A DNA stretch of 64,000 bases from Topomyia yanbarensis (Eukaryota > Arthropoda > Insecta > Diptera > Culicidae): positions 44,034,194-44,098,193 of the forward strand of contig NC_080670.1 in NCBI RefSeq assembly GCF_030247195.1, written 5' to 3'. Shown in pieces: positions 35,079-46,135 of the stretch. The notes beneath the pieces are model-generated. The model had not been told where the DNA came from, ran no database searches, and was given only the letters and a program-made list of their open reading frames with translations. Each line of letters begins with the position of its first letter. Position 1 is the first letter of the stretch. Made by a program: the position numbers and the translations under genes.

Positions 35079-37452
35079 ATGGAGATAACCCAGCTTAATC
35101 TCAATCATTGCGGCATTGCACAGCAACTGTTGTGGTAGTCGACAACAGAAACGAAGTGCGACGTTGCAATTATTGCAGAGTCGTATCGTATTCCTCCCGA
35201 TAACGGCTTGGGTTGTGGAGTGGGGTAACAGGCTGACCAACGTAAGAGGTTACAGCTTGCTGGAAGCCTTGGCGAAGCTGGATATGAGACTGTGCAATGA
35301 AGGTTCCGCTACCACATCTCCTAAAGACAGAGAATCCATCATCGACATTACATTCTACAGCCCTTCGCTGATAGATAACACGAATTCGCGAGTTAGCGAG
35401 CAGTACACACATAGTGACCACCAAGCGACAAGGACCTTTTTGTGGAAGCACTTCGTGCTGACAGCACCATTCCAATTCCGAGTACCGATGAACTGTCGGA
35501 AACAGTAGTGAGGGCATGTGATGTATTCAATAGCGAGGAAAATGGAACCGAGGAACTACTGGCGTCCGGCGTACTGGTGGAGCAATAGGATCAGCATCCT
35601 CTGGGCTGCCTACCTAAAAGCCAGAAGACGTGTTCAGATAGTAAGATATGAGGCAGTCAGAGAAGAGTGTAAGGTAACATTCCGGGCGGCTAGGGCCGCT
35701 TTGAAACGCGAGATAGTGCTAAGCATCTGCTAAAAAGAGCTGTGCAGAGAAATAGACGTCAACCCCTGGGGCAATACCCACCGTGTCGCTATAGCCAGGG
35801 TCAAGGGTCCAAAGACACCAGTCGAAATGTGTACCGACAAACTGAAAATTATCGTGGAGGGTCTTTTCCCGAAGTACGACCCAACCGCATGGCCGCGTAC
35901 ACCGTACGTCGATGCAGATGATGGAAATGCTGGTGACAATCGAGTTTCCAACGACGAGCTTCTTATAGTGGTAAAGGGCTGAAAGCGAAGAAAGCTCCCG
36001 GAGCGGATGGTATCCCCTAACGTGGCACTGAAGACTGCGATCCTGGCGTTTCCGGGAAGTGTTCAAGATAGTCTACAGAAAAACCTGGACGATTGCTATT
36101 TCCCAGATAGATGGAAGATCCAGAAGCCTGCCGAAACCAGGGAAACCACTAGGAGATCCAGCGTCGTATCGCATACTCTTGTTATGATCCTGGAAAGGGT
36201 CATCCTCAACAGGCTGACGACCTACGCTGAAAGTGAGAACGGATTACTGCAGAGGCAGTTCGGGTTCTGGAAAGGGATATCGAATAAAGAATAAGGGGAA
36301 ATCGTTACTGTGCCGTGGTAACGATAGACGCGAAGAACGCGTTCAACAGTACTAGCTGGGGGCTATCGCAGTAGCGCTGCACATAATGCAGGTTCCGGAC
36401 TATCTGTGCAAGGTTCTGAAAAGCTACTCCCAGAACCGAGTACTGGTCTACGAAACGAACATGGGGCAGAGGTCGATTAGGGTCACGGCGGGGGCTCCAC
36501 CACAGCTCCATACTTGGCCCAACGATCTGGAACCTCATGTACAACGGAGTGTTAACACTGGAACTGCCCAGGGGAGTTGAGATCGTTGGCTTTGCAGATG
36601 ATGTTGACCTGACGATAACAGTTGAGACCCTTGAGGAGGTGGAGATTTTGACGGCTCGAATAGGCATTGTGGAAACCTGGATGACTAACGCCAAGTTGCA
36701 GCTGGCTCACCACAAAACCGAGGTAGTGCTGATCAGCAACCGTAAAAAAATCAGCGTATCGAGATGAGGGGGACAATCCATCCCATCGATGCATGCACTG
36801 AAGCACCTAGGTGTGATGGTCCACGATCGGTTAAATTACAACAGCCATGTCGACTATGTATGTGAGAAGGCTGCGAGGACAACTAACGCATTGGCAAAAA
36901 TCATGCCGAATCAAACTCTGAAATACTGAACTTAAAGCGGAACCGGACGAAATTGACAAGCACGTTTCGCCTAATGGGTGTTCGTGTTGCGAGTGTGTAC
37001 GGAACGATATCGTCGGAGGCAAACGTGGAACCTACCAGCGGAGAAATGCACGTAATGCAAGGGGATTGGTCCGAGCGGACTCGTCGGCTAAGTGGCAGCA
37101 AGAGTGGGACAACGCGGAGAATGGAAGGAGGACCCACCGACTCATCCCAAACGTGTCTGCTTGGGTACATAGGAAGCATGGAGAGGTGAAATTCCTTTTT
37201 TCACAGTAGCTTCCAGAAGTACCTGCAACGGTTGGACACGCTTCGTCACCCCTTTACCCGGAGTGTGTGAACCTGCAAGAGACACCAGAACACGTGGTCT
37301 TCGAATGCCCTAAGTTCAAAGAAGTCCGAAGGGGTATATCAGGTATGACAGTGGACAATATCGTCGTAAAGGTGTGCCACGACGAGCATATCTGGGACAC
37401 TTTCAATAAAGTGGTTACATATGTACTCTCTGAGCTGCAAAGGAAGTGGTGA
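35079..37452 (+). pseudogene. R1-clade ORF2 (endonuclease/RT), host copy, decayed
   Basis: Starts MEITQLNLNHCGIAQQLLW, then a stop. An internal endonuclease deletion joins SYRIPPDNG to WGNRLTNVRGYSLLEALAKL. The conserved YTHSDHQA endonuclease end is kept. The linker (AARAALKREI) and RT follow in several frames: QRQFGFWKG, VTIDAKNAFNSTSW, a broken PQGSI box, FADD at about 36594 intact, and LAHHKTEVVLISNRK. The C-terminal part has CKRHQNTW / NLQETPEHVVFECPKF and ends with LQRKW at about 37451. Numerous stops and shifts. It resembles the 22.2-27.2 kb element more than the inserted copy. Confidence 0.8.
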
Positions 37453-37615
37453 AGGGACCAACAAAGTAGCGCCACTGGCTAGATGTAGACTAGGTTCACC
37501 GCCGGGAACCAATTGAGTAGTACGTGACGTAGCACTGGGTTTGAGTCGTCGGGCGCCAGTGAACCGGATGACAGGTTTCACCGGAATCGCCGGACCGACC
37601 TCAACACACCCTGCA

Positions 37616-38664
37616 TCAGTTTCTTTGAATCGCAAGCATCCGTACATTCTTGATCCGCATCACCCGCTGACGAAATCCGTAGTTACTCACTACCATCGGA
37701 AACTGTTTTATTCGGGATAATGCGAGAGCTATTCTGGCTAGTGTACACCAGAAACCTGGTACGACAGGTAATCCACGAGTGCGTCGCTTGCTTTCAAGCT
37801 CGACCAAACGCTCAGGATCAGATTATGGCCGATTTTCCGACTGAAAGAGTAACTCCCTGTTCGGCGCTTCGAAGAGTCGGAGTTGATTACTACGGACCAT
37901 TTTTAGTGTTCTATCCACATTGTCGTTGCCGACAGGCCTGCAAAATGTTTCGTAGCTGTCTACATTTGTCTCACTACCAAGACGATAAACTTAGAGATAG
38001 TCGTGTATCTTACGATGCAGGTCTTCTTAGCATCTTTGATTTCACGGCACGACGTGGAAAACCCGAGCTGATAATGTGTGACAACGCTTAGAATTTCGCT
38101 GGTGCAAAACGAAAGTTGGATGAACTTTGCAAGCTGTTCCACAACCAACAGTTCCAGAACACTGTCACAAAGGAGGCGGCAGACGGCAGAATTGAATTCC
38201 GGTTAATTTTAGCGCGCTCGCCGAACTTCGGCGGGCTGTGCGAATTCGCTGTCAAATCGTTTAAGACTCTCTTCAAACGTACGATTAGCTTGCATACCTT
38301 GGTGTACGACGAAATGGAGACAGTCTTGATTCAGACTGAGGCGATTCTGAGCTCCCCACGTATCAATTCTAGTTTTATAGCACACTACAAGTGCATTCTA
38401 AGTTTGAGGAAGGTCTTCAAGAGTACCATAAAACTTCAATTATTACTAGGGTCACGACCGCTCACGCCCGTTAGCAACGACGCAGACGATTTTGAAGCAC
38501 TGACACCAGGATATTTCCTAATACAGCGACCCTTAACAGCAATTCCGGAACCAGATCTTGGCGATCCCGGAAAATCAGCTTCCCGCCTGGAAAAAGGCAC
38601 AACGACTCACACAGGTTCTATGGTAGAAATGGTAGACGTAGTATTTGTCGAATCTGCACAATAG
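37616..38664 (+). pseudogene. BEL/Pao retrotransposon integrase fragment
   Basis: Opens with the integrase zinc region (NRKHPYILDPHHPLTKSVV, then HYHRKL, then CVACFQARPNAQDQ), which fits HHCC. The catalytic core follows: VGVDYYGPF (Asp at 37885), IMCDNA (Asp at 38080) followed by an in-frame TAG at 38089, and GGLCEFAVKSFK (Glu at 38242). The Asp-Glu spacing of about 53 residues is normal for BEL/Pao. A C-terminal part (INSSFIAHYK, LTPGYFLIQRPLTAIPEP) continues to about 38570. Gag, protease and RT are absent. The fragment starts abruptly at the end of the R1 remnant. Stops make it inactive, and no LTR pair was found. Confidence 0.85.
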
Positions 38665-39739
38665 GAGGAAGTGGACACGCCAAACGTGTGGGCACTATGG
38701 TTATTGTCGCCCAGCGCCAGCGTGTGCTCACAGCCGAGCTTCGATCGAACAGCCACCTAATTCAAGAAACAAGCTTGGCTATTTCGAAGTACGACATCAT
38801 CGAATTCTTTTTCGAAGGAGGAAGTGCGCACTTCAACTTTCCCGCCCAACACCGCGATCGTCAACGGACATGGCCAGCGCGCCAGTCGGTCCCACCAACG
38901 TAGAGGCTTCGTCGCAGTCGTCGTAGATTGATCAGCACCCTAGTATATCTCAGAGATGCCAAGGAATGTCGTCTGAAGACATCGCGAAAACAGATGCAGC
39001 TCGTCGTCGCCAAGGATGGATTACGGAGGGAAGTCTTTTCATGGTAACAATTTTCGTGTTAAACAGTCATGTCACCACCATCGAAGACGACCAGTCAGCC
39101 AGTCGGCGGCTGTTCAATCCGATGTTCATTCTACAAGTCAACCAGTCCTGAAAGCAGAGCAACAAGAGAATCCAGCACAGTTTAATCAACATCGATAATG
39201 CGATAGGATATTTGTTACCCGCGAGCGGCGATCAAATACACGCAGTAGTTCCAGTCCAGTCGAAATGTCAACAACGCGCGGCCGAACCAGAATCAGCGAC
39301 CAGCAGTCAAAGGTCATCCAGGAAGCAGAATATGAAATCTCCATTTCTAGGTCAGATTCAGCAGTAGGCTGAATAGGGTAGCTATAGTATTGCGATCTAG
39401 TAGATTCCAAGGCAGCCGACATATGATCGAGCGAGAAACGAAATTCAGTATCAGGGAATCTTGAACGTCTCTAGTATGATCTACAATCTGCGATCAATGC
39501 TATCTGACTCCATCTCAGGTTTCTTCTCGGCCTGTTTCGCTTCACGAGAACAGGTAGTAGATCGTTGAATTGCGAATAGGCTTTTTGCTTCGTACCTCTT
39601 ACGATAGCTAGTCAGCTGTACCATGTACAAACAAGATCAATTTAGATCAAATAAACCTTCTCGCGATTAAGACGTAGAATTATTTCATTAGAAGTTTTTT
39701 TAAGTGTCTGAAGAACCTATGTGCGCGCGAGCACCGGTA
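38665..39739 (+). other. Probable 3' remainder of the BEL/Pao element
   Basis: Follows the integrase without an obvious break. Short frames with stops carry no domain that I recognise (for example ALRTQRPQ-like basic patches). This could be the region between integrase and 3' LTR, but no terminal TG..CA structure is proven. Confidence 0.3.
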
Positions 39740-40560
39740 TTTAAGAGAAAAAATAGCATAGAGCCGTACATAATTAAGCATCAGTTTCACAGTTTCATGA
39801 TCACTCAAGAACACAGACGAATATACGAATGGCCACACGGTTATAAAATCGGATATATGCACGAGCAGCTACATATACGCTAACGCAAGCGGCAAACACG
39901 ATAACATACAAATGCTCAAGACCTTCACGATCCTCCACGCATACCTACGCCCGTGATCTCGCAAACAGGATAACACTCCTGTGACTAAGTGAACGTTTTA
40001 GCACTTATAAATTTACAAACGCGGCCTCAAGAGTGAGCCTACAAACCCCCGTGAATCGGTTACGTCCGAAAGTCCCTACTCTCGGCCCTAGCAACCTAGG
40101 TCCATGCCTTCAGTTTGACCCATAAATGTTTACGCTTATATCCACAAGACACTTTCCATCACTACATAACCGGGAACTCTGTTGATGTGGAAGAACTCTC
40201 TCTCTTCTAACATCTAAACCGTACACTGAAAATTAAGAATCAGATACTTAGTCCGCGCGGGATCAGCCAAGAACACACCCGAATATGCGAATAGACACAC
40301 GGTTATAAAATCAAATTTATACACGCGAAGTTACATACATGCTAACACACGCGACACACAAGCGCGCACGCGATCGAACACGCTAACGTACAAACTCTCG
40401 AGCCATTCGTGATGATACACGCGATCGTGTGAAGTCCCTACGCTCGCACATATCTGAACCGTACAATGAATATCACATTCAGAACCACGGCCCGCTGCAA
40501 TTCTTAAGCATTGTTTTAGTGGGTGAAATTTCCCGTCTGGTCTGCAATTGTAGTAAGTGA
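39740..40560 (+). repeat. Direct repeat with 462-bp offset
   Basis: CACACGGTTATAAAATC with the upstream words AAGAACACA and GAATATRCGAATRGMCACAC occurs at about 39780-39850 and again at about 40260-40312 (offset 462 bp). Downstream ACACG/ACGCTAACG-rich sequence also repeats. It may be an old tandem duplication in or next to a BEL/Pao LTR, and could be the LTR itself. Confidence 0.5.
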
Positions 40561-41106
40561 TTCTGACGGGGAGCCCTTCCAACACCCTACACACTCAATT
40601 CAGTTCGGTAATTTCCGCACAGCTGAACAGTCAGTAAGATTTTTCAACCGATAGTTCAGCAAAGTGGCTTCAATTTACTGATTTTGATTCGATATACTTT
40701 CCGAGTTCCAGCAAAACATGCGTCACTTTTACTGAGATCTCGGTAAAATCTTTGTTAGCTGAATGTTCGGCTGTGCAAAACTCGGTAAAAAGCTGGGATT
40801 CGGTAGAACAAAATTAAGTGTGTAGCTCTACAGCTTCAATAGGGCAACTCTCGAAAAAGAAAAAAAAATATTTCTATTATACTTTATTATACGAGCTTTA
40901 AAATAATCATCTTGAAGGAAATCAATTTGCTTTCAGTTCACACGCAAAACATCCTCATCGAGTGTGCAGTGGCCTCTACGCATATTTTCTGCGAAAAAGT
41001 ACCAAGTGATACCAGTGATCCCTTTGAATTTATGTGCTGATCGGACTAAAATTAATCTTTTTGATACGGTATTAATTTCACCGAACTAAAATAAATGTAA
41101 TCCAAT
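40561..41106. other. Possible small MITE; otherwise nothing
   Basis: The words CGGTAATTTCCGCACAGCTG (from about 40606) and TCGGCTGTGCAAAACTCGGT (to about 40790) are partial inverse copies, suggesting a MITE of about 190 bp with imperfect TIRs. No gene seen. Confidence 0.3.
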
Positions 41107-41337
41107 TCATTCGCCAGGCTTCTCCGTTCTGGCTAGTAACAATGGCACCGCTGCCAATCCCAAATACCGTTCCAATTCATTGACCTGTCGCAGTATATCA
41201 TCCCTACCGAAAATCCCCGGTTTCCTCTCGTCTCCCATAGAAATAACAACATCCCTGCAAAACGCGCTAATCACTGATAGTGTCACTATTAGTAATAGCA
41301 ACTGCGACGCACGGTATCCCGGCCGCTAAACCCCAAC
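41107..41337 (-). CDS. Weak candidate secreted-peptide exon
   Basis: A minus-strand frame, open from a TAG at about 41330 down to TGA at 41107, has a very hydrophobic N-terminal stretch (LLLLIVTLSVISAF). It is followed by a charged tail with KPGIFGRDD (a possible amidation and cleavage site, Gly-Arg) and QVNELERYLGLA. This looks like a signal peptide plus a short peptide precursor, but it lacks an ATG in the open frame, so an upstream exon would be needed. Candidate acceptors (TTTAG or CGCAG) precede it. No neuropeptide family is recognised, and chance is quite possible. Confidence 0.15.
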
Positions 41338-42486
41338 AAAACTATTTGTCTTCATATAAGTCCAAACAAAAGGATAATGTATCCACCGACCGGTTTGTTT
41401 ACTGATGTTAAGCTTTTAGTTAGTCGACCCACATACAGGAGAGTCCTGTTCTATAAATTGTCGTTGCTACGGCGGGGGGTGCTTTAGGGATGTGAAGGAG
41501 CACCGACCGACCGACCTTCTCACGATTGCTCACGCATGACCGGCAATTAATAACAATCTTGTTTGTGCTAAGATAACGTCTCTGTTTCCAGGTTGCCACC
41601 GGCAACTGAATATCGTCCATTCTCCGACACTCACAATAATGGTTCAATGGCAGCCAACACTAGTCCGGAGCGACAGGTACAGATAAGTGTCCGCACAACG
41701 GTAAACACCGGTGGAGGTTGTGTCGCTTGTAGTTACATTCCGGTACTATCCGGTTAAGATGAGCAGGCAAAAGAGTGGTTCTGTCCATAACCGTTACGAA
41801 GATTGTATGAGGTGTTGTTCTCAATGGACATCATTTTCGGGACAATAGCGTGATATACACGCTATCAACAAATCGACATTCACTGTAGACCGTGCTTGTA
41901 AGCATTACCATGGAACTAAATTAAAGTGATGAAATGTTTTCCGAACGACTGCGGGACATGGTTAAGAAACCTATTAACAATCTACGTTTCCCAGATATTA
42001 GAACAACTTCTTTAAGACTGCGTTACTTTTGGCCAAGAATCATGAGCGGATTCATACTACTAGAACAGACCAGCTAGGTGTGTGCTACTAGCGAAGCAGG
42101 CACCGTGAGTGCCAGAATAAATTTGCTTCTTATGAGTTTTTTGAAAAATATGAATGGGTATTTTGGAATACAAATCAGCATTTAGGAAGATGCAGGACAC
42201 TTTCCGGGCCGTTATGCCATGTGCGAAAAAACCTTGATGTCCGGGACTGTTTCACCTAATCCAGGTCGTTTGGTCACCTTAAACCGAATATTCAGTATTG
42301 CATAAACAAGGCGTTTTCGAATCAAGTTTCTCGTACCACAGAGAACAGACGTCCATCTTCAGCATTCCACTTGTGTAAAATCTCTAACGGTTTCGAAGGT
42401 AGTTGGGATATCCAAACCAGGTGCGCTACTGTCGTCACGTTTATTTGTGGCTGAGTTCGATAGAATTGACAGCGGTTATTCCTCTA
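41338..42486. other. No gene recognised
   Basis: About 1.1 kb of sequence without recognisable transposon or exon. Short open frames on minus (41647-41420) lack a domain. Confidence 0.35.
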
Positions 42487-42640
42487 CCCAGTCAAACTAG
42501 TCCGGAACCGGTTCGGACTACCAGCATGAATTCCAGCTCAAATGCATCAACCGATAGGGTCGGAATCGGTTGTTTTCTTTGAGCAAGATTCCATACTGAA
42601 TCCATTCAGGATTTCGAATTGGTTCCGGAATGGATTTGAC
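42487..42640. mobile_element. Palindromic MITE family, copy 2 (decayed)
   Basis: Starts CCCAGTCAAACTAGTCCGGA and keeps TCAAATGCATCAACCGAT and ATTCCATACTGAATCCATTC words of the 29499 family. The central palindrome is damaged. Confidence 0.65.
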
Positions 42641-42849
42641 GAATAGGTGTGATAGGTTGGTGTGGCGGCGCTAGTGTTTATCGTATATTAATTCAAATGT
42701 TTACACACGTTTTTTAAATATTTTTGTTCGATCATGGATGTCTGTTCTCTGTGCTCGTACTGTGGTGGAATATTGTCCGTGCTTTTCCAAAGGAGACGCG
42801 ACGATTACTTTTCGTCGCAGCAAGATTCGTAGCGCTATTCCCCGATCAG

Positions 42850-43236
42850 CGTGGCAAACAGAAAGTTAGCAAAAGTTGAGCAAAGCGATATTGATGCTGG
42901 CAGAGTTTCTGCGCGCATTTTGCGCGATTTGTGCGAAAATTCTGGCAACGAATTCGCTCAAATGCAACAACCGTTTCTGAGAGAAGCGGTTAAACCAATC
43001 GCTGCTGCTCACTTTTATCCAGAATCGAGCCAGAAATGTACGGCCAAGATCTCTGCACGCTTCCTGCCACATCTTTGTCAGATGTTTTGCTTGATTCGTG
43101 CTAAATTCTACCAGGTAGGAATTGCCAGGATCTTTGCAAAGTTTATGTCCGAGTTATGGCAGGGTTTAGCTCGGTTCCTGTCAAAATTTGCCAGAAAACG
43201 CGAGCGAAACCGAGTTCGCCCTAGCTCAACTAAGGG
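42850..43236 (+). repeat. Dispersed repeat related to 6335-6770
   Basis: Contains GCTCAAATGCAACAACCGTT. The flank on the far side of the Harbinger element (45560-45660, CAGAAATCTAGCAGAG) resembles the left end of the 6335 copy, suggesting that the Harbinger element landed inside this repeat. The 187-codon open frame across it (from 42851) has low-complexity, A/R-rich content with no known domain. Confidence 0.4.
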
Positions 43237-43917
43237 TGAAGCCAGAGTGGGCGCGATGCGTAACGCGACGCGATGCGATGCGAACTGCGCGCGATTTCCA
43301 ACGCGAAATGATAGCCAGAGTGAACGCGACTGGAAGCGATGGTCATATGCGTTATACGTAAACAAAAGTTGTTTTGACGTGTCGAACGGATTGCGAGTTG
43401 AAAAGTTTCTATGAAAATAGGCTCAGACGAAAAATATTTCATGTTCGAAGGCGTACGCGATTTCTTTTTAGAAATAAAGATTTTTAAATTCATCCGATCC
43501 ATAGGAAAAGAGGAGGATACGGGGAGTATCACCTGTATCAATATGTGCTAAATGATCCAAACAAATGTCGCAACTGTACCCGTATGAGAATCGAAACGTT
43601 CGATTACAATTTAAGCCATGTTGAAGTTGTTCTTACCTAAGAGTGGGCCAACTTTATTACAACTCCAAAAGAATCACAAGATAAGCTTATAGTCACGCTA
43701 AGGTTATAGCATTACCTTCCCCGTCGTAGTATATATTCACGAATTTCGGAACACTCTGCCCTCAAAAATGATGTTGAATTTGTAGAATACAACAAATTAA
43801 TTCTACAATCCCTACGTTCTATCGTGACAACATATTAGCAAAATGTCATAAACTGTTTTTGGATTGAATTATTAAATATTTTTATTTATATATCAATACA
43901 GTGTAATATTTCTAGGT

Positions 43918-44510
43918 TTCTCGTTCAACGCACTATCCTACACGTTTCGCAGTGGAAGATCTACGGCCGCTGAAATCGTTAAGGAGACCTGTCTTACATT
44001 ATGGATAAAGCTTTAGCCAATTCATATGCCATAGCCAACCCAACATTTATTTAACCAAAAAGCGCAAGTTTTCTGGATTTTGTGGAACTTCCCCCATTGT
44101 TGTGGCAAGAATAATCGAGTGCAATGTCCACCACACTCTGGGTCAATGTTCCACAACTACAAAAAGGTTTTTTTGTAGTACTTGATGGAACCGAGACAAC
44201 TAGGTATTCCACCAGATAGTAATCTTTCCGGAACAAACATATTCATGCTATATGTTTTCCTAGCTGGTGAAGCTTACCGGCGAGATATCACTGTTTCAGA
44301 AGAAAATTTTAACTCAAGACATTCAAGAGCAAAGAAATCGATCGAGTCTGCTTTCGGGGCAATAAATGCTAAATGGAGACTACTATGAAACCAATTGAAA
44401 GGAATGACCGTAGATGTTACCAAAACTATCTGTATGTTGCACAATATTATCATTGATAGGGAAGGATATAGAGATGTTATTAGCGAGGGGGAAGATTTCT
44501 TACAAAACAT
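43918..44510 (+). pseudogene. PIF/Harbinger (HARBI1-like) DDE transposase, broken
   Basis: Recognisable blocks in shifting frames: SYTFRSGRSTAAEIVKETC (43933-43991, helix-turn-helix side), WNFPHCCGKNNRVQCPPHSG with SMFHNYKK (44083 on), PPDSNLSGTNIFMLYVF (second Asp region), FNSRHSRAKKSIESAFG then AKWRLL (third acid, Glu in IESAFG), and ICMLHNIIID. In the family the first Asp sits in WNFP-x-C-x-GAIDGKH. Here that GAIDGKH is replaced by CGKNN, so the first catalytic Asp is gone. Several stops and frameshifts are present. The enzyme is dead. Confidence 0.85.
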
Positions 44511-44621
44511 TCAAATGCCTACACATAATCCTGTCTATTGTAGCACAATTCGAAACTGAAGCTTCTCTGGGGTATCTAATGTATTTACATGGGTAGCAGA
44601 CTATCAAAGAAAGCTTCATCT

Positions 44622-45334
44622 TCATCCCTGTCGCGAGATGAAGCTTTCTTCGAGCAGTTCTAGCTTCCTCTGCTCAAACTCTAAAAGATGTTCTGCTTGA
44701 GCGTTCTTTTCGTTGTTCTTTTTATATCGTTTAGTGGGAAGCGGGACAGGAGCACTTGATGATCGCCCAGTGGAGCTATCAGCTGCCTCGAATGCTTCTA
44801 GTTGACTAGTTGGGATTTCCAATGCCTCAACGTCCTCAAACACTTTGCTTTGCGGCTTGAGATTGCCACTTGTTTTCCGGGGCTTTATTTATTGACGCAA
44901 AAGGTAGACTTTTGAAATGCGGTCAGCTAGAGGAAACGATTTAGTGGCCAGCATCCCCGGATCTCAATACTGGCAGCTTACGCAGTTCGTGACCAAAAGT
45001 GTCACGCAAGTTTGTACACCTTTTCTTTGCAACATCGCCTGAAATTTAAAAAATATAGGCTTTAGAACCAGTATAACATTTGAGAAAAATCAACTCGGTC
45101 ACTCACAGTACCCATTAAAAGCAATTTAAAAATTGTTCATAAATTTTACTTACCAAGTATTCCCAATTCATCCGAAACATCTTTCCAACATTGGTTCACA
45201 AGGTTCCGGTAATGGCGGGATTGTTGGTCCCACAGCGCACACCTTTGGAAGACAGGTCCAATGAGTGCTGTGACATCGACAAAAACATCCTCATCCGTAA
45301 TAGTGAAATCAAATTTTGAAATTGATCGCCTCAT
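44622..45334 (-). pseudogene. MADF-domain companion gene of the Harbinger element
   Basis: Exon 1 starts at ATG 45334 and ends at 45154 with a GTAAGT donor. It encodes IGPVFQRCALWDQQSRHYRN and VNQCWKDVSDELGIL, the first MADF half. An intron of 115 nt ends TTTCAG. Exon 2 from 45038 reads in phase GDVAKKRCTNLRDTFGHELR, the second MADF half, then meets TAA at 44941. After it, an open tail (44843-44622) has KRYKKNNEKNAQAEHLLEFE and a leucine-rich end, like BESS-type tails of these proteins. In PIF/Harbinger elements such Myb/MADF-like proteins help bring the transposase to the nucleus and TIRs. One stop (two counting the linker) makes it a pseudogene. Confidence 0.75.
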
Positions 45335-45681
45335 TTCGCGCGAAAAACCTGTGCATGTACTGGTTGGTCGCGCATCGCGCAAAAAATCGCTTGGCGCATC
45401 GCATCGCGTCGCTTCCACTCTGGCATATACTGTATTATTTTGCAGGAATCAAATGAACGGAGCTCGGTCGCGCGTCGTCGCGCGATGTGTCAAAAATCGC
45501 TTCGCATCGCGTCGCGTCGCGAATCGCGTTCACTCTGGCATCCCCCTAACCCGACAACATACGCGCAGAAAACTAACAGGGCTGCCAAACCGAGACTTAC
45601 AGAAATCTAGCAGAGCGGTCTCTGCCGGAAAATTTGCTCACTGGGTCGGCGCACGATTCGCGTCGCAATGTATTTCTTATG

Positions 45682-45992
45682 CAGGGTGGCCAGATAGAAT
45701 TCCTTAATACCGGTATATCGGTAAAAGTTTATCGGTAGTTATCGGTAGGCCGGGTTGTTGTCACAAAAACGTAGTATTGACATAGAATTGTAAAATACTG
45801 ACAACACAGATCGCAGACCAAATCCAACCCAAAAAATGAATGTTGAGTAGGATGTGTCCAAAATCAATAAAAATCGGTAGTTTTCGGTAGGAATAACAAA
45901 ATATCGGTAGTTTTGCCTTGGTCGTCTGTGAATCGGTAGGGAAGACCAAAATCGGTAGGACTACCGATAAATCGGTAGGTCTGGCCACCCTG
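45682..45992. mobile_element. hAT-type MITE with repeated ATCGGTAG motifs, 311 bp
   Basis: The TIRs are CAGGGTGGCCAGA and TCTGGCCACCCTG (perfect 13 bp). The 8-bp target duplication TTCTTATG is exact (45674-45681 and 45993-46000). Inside are about nine direct copies and one inverted copy of an (A)TCGGTAG motif. Subterminal motif clusters of this kind are binding sites for hAT transposases in studied systems. No coding capacity. Confidence 0.92.
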
Positions 45993-46135
45993 TTCTTATG
46001 GGATGAATGACACTGTAATGAAAGGTGGTGCAATTTTGTGTAAAAACTTTATTGTAAATAAAACATACGAAAACCTGAAACTTTAGAAGCACAGTTTTCA
46101 TTCAGTTTTATTGACAAATACAGGTAAAGTAAATA

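Larger units (their letters stand above)
32040..37615 (+). mobile_element. R1-clade element (host copy), interrupted by a second R1-clade copy
   Basis: The 5' UTR and ORF1 start are at 32040-32547, then a foreign insertion (32548-34729), then the ORF1 middle, ORF2 and a short 3' UTR up to about 37615. The ORF1 sense resumes on the far side of the insertion at the same word, CCAGATGTACCG, which is duplicated. The 3' end (GTACGTGACGTAGCACTGGG and nearby) aligns with the 3' UTR of the 22.2-27.2 kb element, so they belong to one family. The 5' end is approximate. On its 3' side it abuts a BEL/Pao fragment. Confidence 0.7.
43241..45539 (+). mobile_element. PIF/Harbinger DNA transposon with nested TIRs
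   Basis: Two left termini (43241 and 43314) start GCCAGAGTG, and two right termini end CACTCTGGC (45424 and 45539). All are followed inward by GCGATGCGACGCG-type repeats. The inner pair is flanked by ATA on both sides (43311-43313 and 45425-45427), a 3-bp duplication of Harbinger size. The interior carries a transposase remnant on plus and a MADF gene on minus, in convergent orientation. That two-gene content is characteristic of PIF/Harbinger. The outer TIR pair could be a small related MITE that received the larger element. Confidence 0.8.

Noticed and set aside
42851..43414. 187-codon plus-strand frame with MAN-start appearance
   Set aside because: It runs from a dispersed repeat straight into Harbinger TIR repeats, so it spans an insertion boundary and cannot be one ancestral gene.
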